Made by a program: the position numbers and the translations under genes
DNA from: Flavobacterium sp. CECT 9288
GTDB lineage: Bacteria > Bacteroidota > Bacteroidia > Flavobacteriales > Flavobacteriaceae
Direction of reading: 5' to 3'
Assembly (NCBI RefSeq): GCF_918731615.1
Contig: NZ_OU957226.1
Span: forward strand, 1,674,001 to 1,738,000
DNA: 64,000 nt
The notes under the pieces: generated by a model
The model's input: only the letters and a program-made list of their open reading frames with translations
The model's database searches: none
What the model was told of the DNA's origin: nothing
Shown here: in pieces, positions 62,002 through 64,000 of the stretch
Position numbering within the stretch: position 1 is the first letter of the stretch
How the letters are laid out: each line of letters begins with the position of its first letter

Positions 62002-63315
62002 ATGAAACATACTAAAATACTGTTGTACAGTTTTATTTTACTGTTATTTTTTATACCAAAAGTTGAGGCTCAAGAAGTTCTCACGCTTGAAAATGCATTA
62101 AAAATTGCATTAGAAAACAATTATGAAATTAAAATTGCATCCAATAATTCCTTAATTCAAAAAACAAATGTAAGTTTAGGAAATGCAGGTATGCTTCCAA
62201 CTCTTACTGCAAATGTTGTTGATAATAATAGCATACAAAATAGTTCTCAGACAAGGCAGGACGGAACCAAAAACGAACTTGATAATGCGAAAAACAACAG
62301 TTTAACCTATGGCGTAGGATTAGATTGGACCATTTTTGACGGGATGCGCATGTTTGCTAGAAGAGATCAGTTAAAAGAGTTACAAAAACTGGGAGAAGCG
62401 CAACTTAAACTTGCCATCATTACTAGAATTAGCGATGTAAATGCGGCTTACTATGATTTGGTACAACAACAAAAGCAACTTGCTGCACTTGACACTACAA
62501 TTGTAATCTCAAACCAACGATTGCAACTCGCTCAAAACAGATTCACAATTGGAAAAGCATCAAAGCTTGAGGTTTTGAATGCCCAAGTAGATTTAAACAC
62601 GGATCAAGTAGCTTTGTTACGTCAGAAAGAATTGTATGCCAATGGTAAAATTGCTTTGAACCAACTTCTTGCAAGAGATGTTACCACAAACTTTACAGTT
62701 ATTGATAAATTAGATGTTGATAAATTGTTACAACTAGCTGAACTAAAGGCACTGGCAGAAAAGCAAAATCCGCAATTAGAAGCTCAAATAATCAATAAGA
62801 GAGTTGCTGAATTAGAATTAAAACAAGTAAAAGCAGGACGATACCCTACTATACGAGTGAATAGTGCCTATAATTTTTCTGAAAGTCAATCTAGTTTAGG
62901 ATTTGTGGCTCAAGCACAGTCTCGAGGTTTTAATTATGGTTTTACAGCATCAGTAAATATTTTTGATGGATTCAATCAAAGAAGAAACGAAAAAGTAGCT
63001 TCATTACTGGTTGAAAATGCCAAATTGAATATTGATCAACAAAATCTGATTCTCAACTCCCAATTAGCAACAACATATCAAACGTATTTAACTAACTTAG
63101 AGTTGATCACACTAGAGGAGAACAACGAGGCTATAGCCAAGCAAAATTTAAACATTACCCTTGACAAATTTAGAATAGGAACCATAACAACCCTAGAGTT
63201 TAGAACCGCACAGCTCAATTATGTTAATGCAAAAGTACGTTATAACAATGCTCAATTTCAAGGAAAACTCTCAGAAATAGCGCTTAGAGAATTGGCTGGG
63301 AATTTAGTGTTCTAA
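62002..63315 (+). CDS. TolC-family outer-membrane efflux protein
   Basis: A 437-aa exported protein with signal peptide ending near KVEAQ (residue 24). TLENALKIALENNYEIKIASNN is the family N-terminus. Two repeated helical halves (SVNIFDGFNQRRNEK and GLDWTIFDGMRMFAR each open a barrel strand; NRFTIGKASKLEVLNAQ and DKFRIGTITTLEFRTAQ each open a long coiled coil) are the TolC duplication. It completes the tripartite pump, 72 bp after the permease gene. Confidence 0.95.
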   Translation: MKHTKILLYSFILLLFFIPKVEAQEVLTLENALKIALENNYEIKIASNNSLIQKTNVSLGNAGMLPTLTANVVDNNSIQNSSQTRQDGTKNELDNAKNNSLTYGVGLDWTIFDGMRMFARRDQLKELQKLGEAQLKLAIITRISDVNAAYYDLVQQQKQLAALDTTIVISNQRLQLAQNRFTIGKASKLEVLNAQVDLNTDQVALLRQKELYANGKIALNQLLARDVTTNFTVIDKLDVDKLLQLAELKALAEKQNPQLEAQIINKRVAELELKQVKAGRYPTIRVNSAYNFSESQSSLGFVAQAQSRGFNYGFTASVNIFDGFNQRRNEKVASLLVENAKLNIDQQNLILNSQLATTYQTYLTNLELITLEENNEAIAKQNLNITLDKFRIGTITTLEFRTAQLNYVNAKVRYNNAQFQGKLSEIALRELAGNLVF

Positions 63316-63332
63316 AAAATTTAAGTAGTATT

Positions 63333-64000
63333 ATGATTTCATACAATACCAAAGATTGGTTTACATTTATTTTTAAATTCCACAAAGCAGATACGTTTAG
63401 GACACTGTTTCCTGTTATGATTGCTATTGGTATCTATTCTGGCTTTATTGGATATCTAGAAGTTGAATATTTTAAACTTAGTGACAACAGTTATGTAAAG
63501 AACATCACCATTATGCACGGTATGCTTGGTTTTGTAATTTCACTTTTACTTGTTTTTAGAACTAATACAGCTTATGATAGATGGTGGGAAGGAAGAAAAT
63601 TATGGGGCTCACTCGTGAATAATAGCCGTAATTTTGCCATTAAACTTTCGGTAATGCTTAATGATAAAGAGGATCTAGAATACTTTAAAAAATGGATTCC
63701 CATGTACGCAACTGTTCTTGATGAGCATCTAAAGGATATAGAAACTAGTAAAGAATTGTTTGATGATGCAATATTTGAAATAGACCATGAAAAACACAAA
63801 CCGAATCAAGTTGCTAAATTATTATTTCAAAAAATAAATGAGCTCTATAAAACAAATGTAATTTCTGGAGATCAATTGATTGTTTTAAACGATGAAGTAA
63901 AATCATTTACAGAAATATGTGGCGCTTGTGAGAGAATAAAAAATACGCCTATTCCTTATTCTTACAGTGCTTTTTTGAAAAAATTCATATTCTTTTATGT
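63333..64000 (+). CDS. Bestrophin family anion channel-like protein (cut by window end)
   Basis: An open frame from ATG 63333 to the window edge (at least 222 aa). MISYNTKDWFTFIFKFHKAD, then hydrophobic GIYSGFIGYLEVEYF and the block LLLVFRTNTAYDRWWEGRKLWG are the signature of bacterial bestrophin homologues (UPF0187), with the RTNTAYDRWWEGR box diagnostic. It follows the TolC gene by 17 bp and may share its transcript; a functional link to efflux is not evident. Confidence 0.9.
   Translation, partial: MISYNTKDWFTFIFKFHKADTFRTLFPVMIAIGIYSGFIGYLEVEYFKLSDNSYVKNITIMHGMLGFVISLLLVFRTNTAYDRWWEGRKLWGSLVNNSRNFAIKLSVMLNDKEDLEYFKKWIPMYATVLDEHLKDIETSKELFDDAIFEIDHEKHKPNQVAKLLFQKINELYKTNVISGDQLIVLNDEVKSFTEICGACERIKNTPIPYSYSAFLKKFIFFY

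Overview
This AT-rich window comes from a member of the Bacteroidota, most likely Flavobacteriaceae and close to Flavobacterium. The evidence is the gene families (FecI/FecR/TonB-receptor set, many lipoproteins, family-M1 peptidase, LolA/LptF homologues), the near absence of Shine-Dalgarno sequences, and promoters of the Bacteroidota form TTG-N19-TAnnTTTG, which are exact in front of both tRNA-Ser genes and of the gene at 48975. No CRISPR array, insertion sequence, phage or rRNA operon is visible. Two genes are cut by the window ends: an FAD-linked oxidase (left) and a bestrophin-like channel (right).

Layout. 0.6-5.2 kb: a peptidoglycan-turnover trio (family 10-like glycosyl hydrolase, AmpG-like permease, GH3 N-acetylglucosaminidase-like enzyme). 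5.3-7.5 kb: thiol peroxidase/thioredoxin genes. 7.5-13.6 kb: an envelope/division/riboflavin run (dgkA, ftsK, lolA-like, lptF/G-like, ribB). 13.7-14.3 kb: two identical tRNA-Ser(UGA) genes, each with its own promoter and terminator. 14.3-18.5 kb: a luciferase-like oxidoreductase, then an ECF sigma/membrane partner pair divergent from a small membrane protein and a serine hydrolase, with mirrored ECF-type promoters between them. 18.6-26.4 kb: a FecI-type sigma factor, FecR, TonB-dependent receptor, OB-fold protein, outer-membrane beta-barrel, cytochrome c lipoprotein and YceI protein, plus a divergent repeat lipoprotein. A motif, GTAGGGTAA-N13-TGTTTTA, occurs three times here, once before each candidate transcription unit.

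26.4-43.7 kb looks like a stress-adaptation island. It has a PAS histidine kinase and a receiver/cyclic-nucleotide-binding/HTH fusion regulator, two BON-domain paralogues, a DJ-1-type protein, OmpA with calcium-type repeats, a GH130-like enzyme with a two-domain glycosyltransferase, a D-lactate dehydrogenase-like enzyme, a frameshifted metal-binding lipoprotein, a copper P-type ATPase and a second P-type ATPase. 43.9-57.3 kb is mostly housekeeping: TsaC-like, UvrD-type helicase, TauE/SafE permease, M1 peptidase, Dph6-like ligase, GAF histidine kinase, lipocalin-like lipoprotein, DUF1697 protein and RecG. 57.7-63.3 kb is a tripartite RND efflux operon, followed by the partial bestrophin.

The most interesting regions are the three-copy sigma motif with its unusual gene set, the divergent ECF promoter pair, and the two-component-controlled island with its broken metal-binding lipoprotein.
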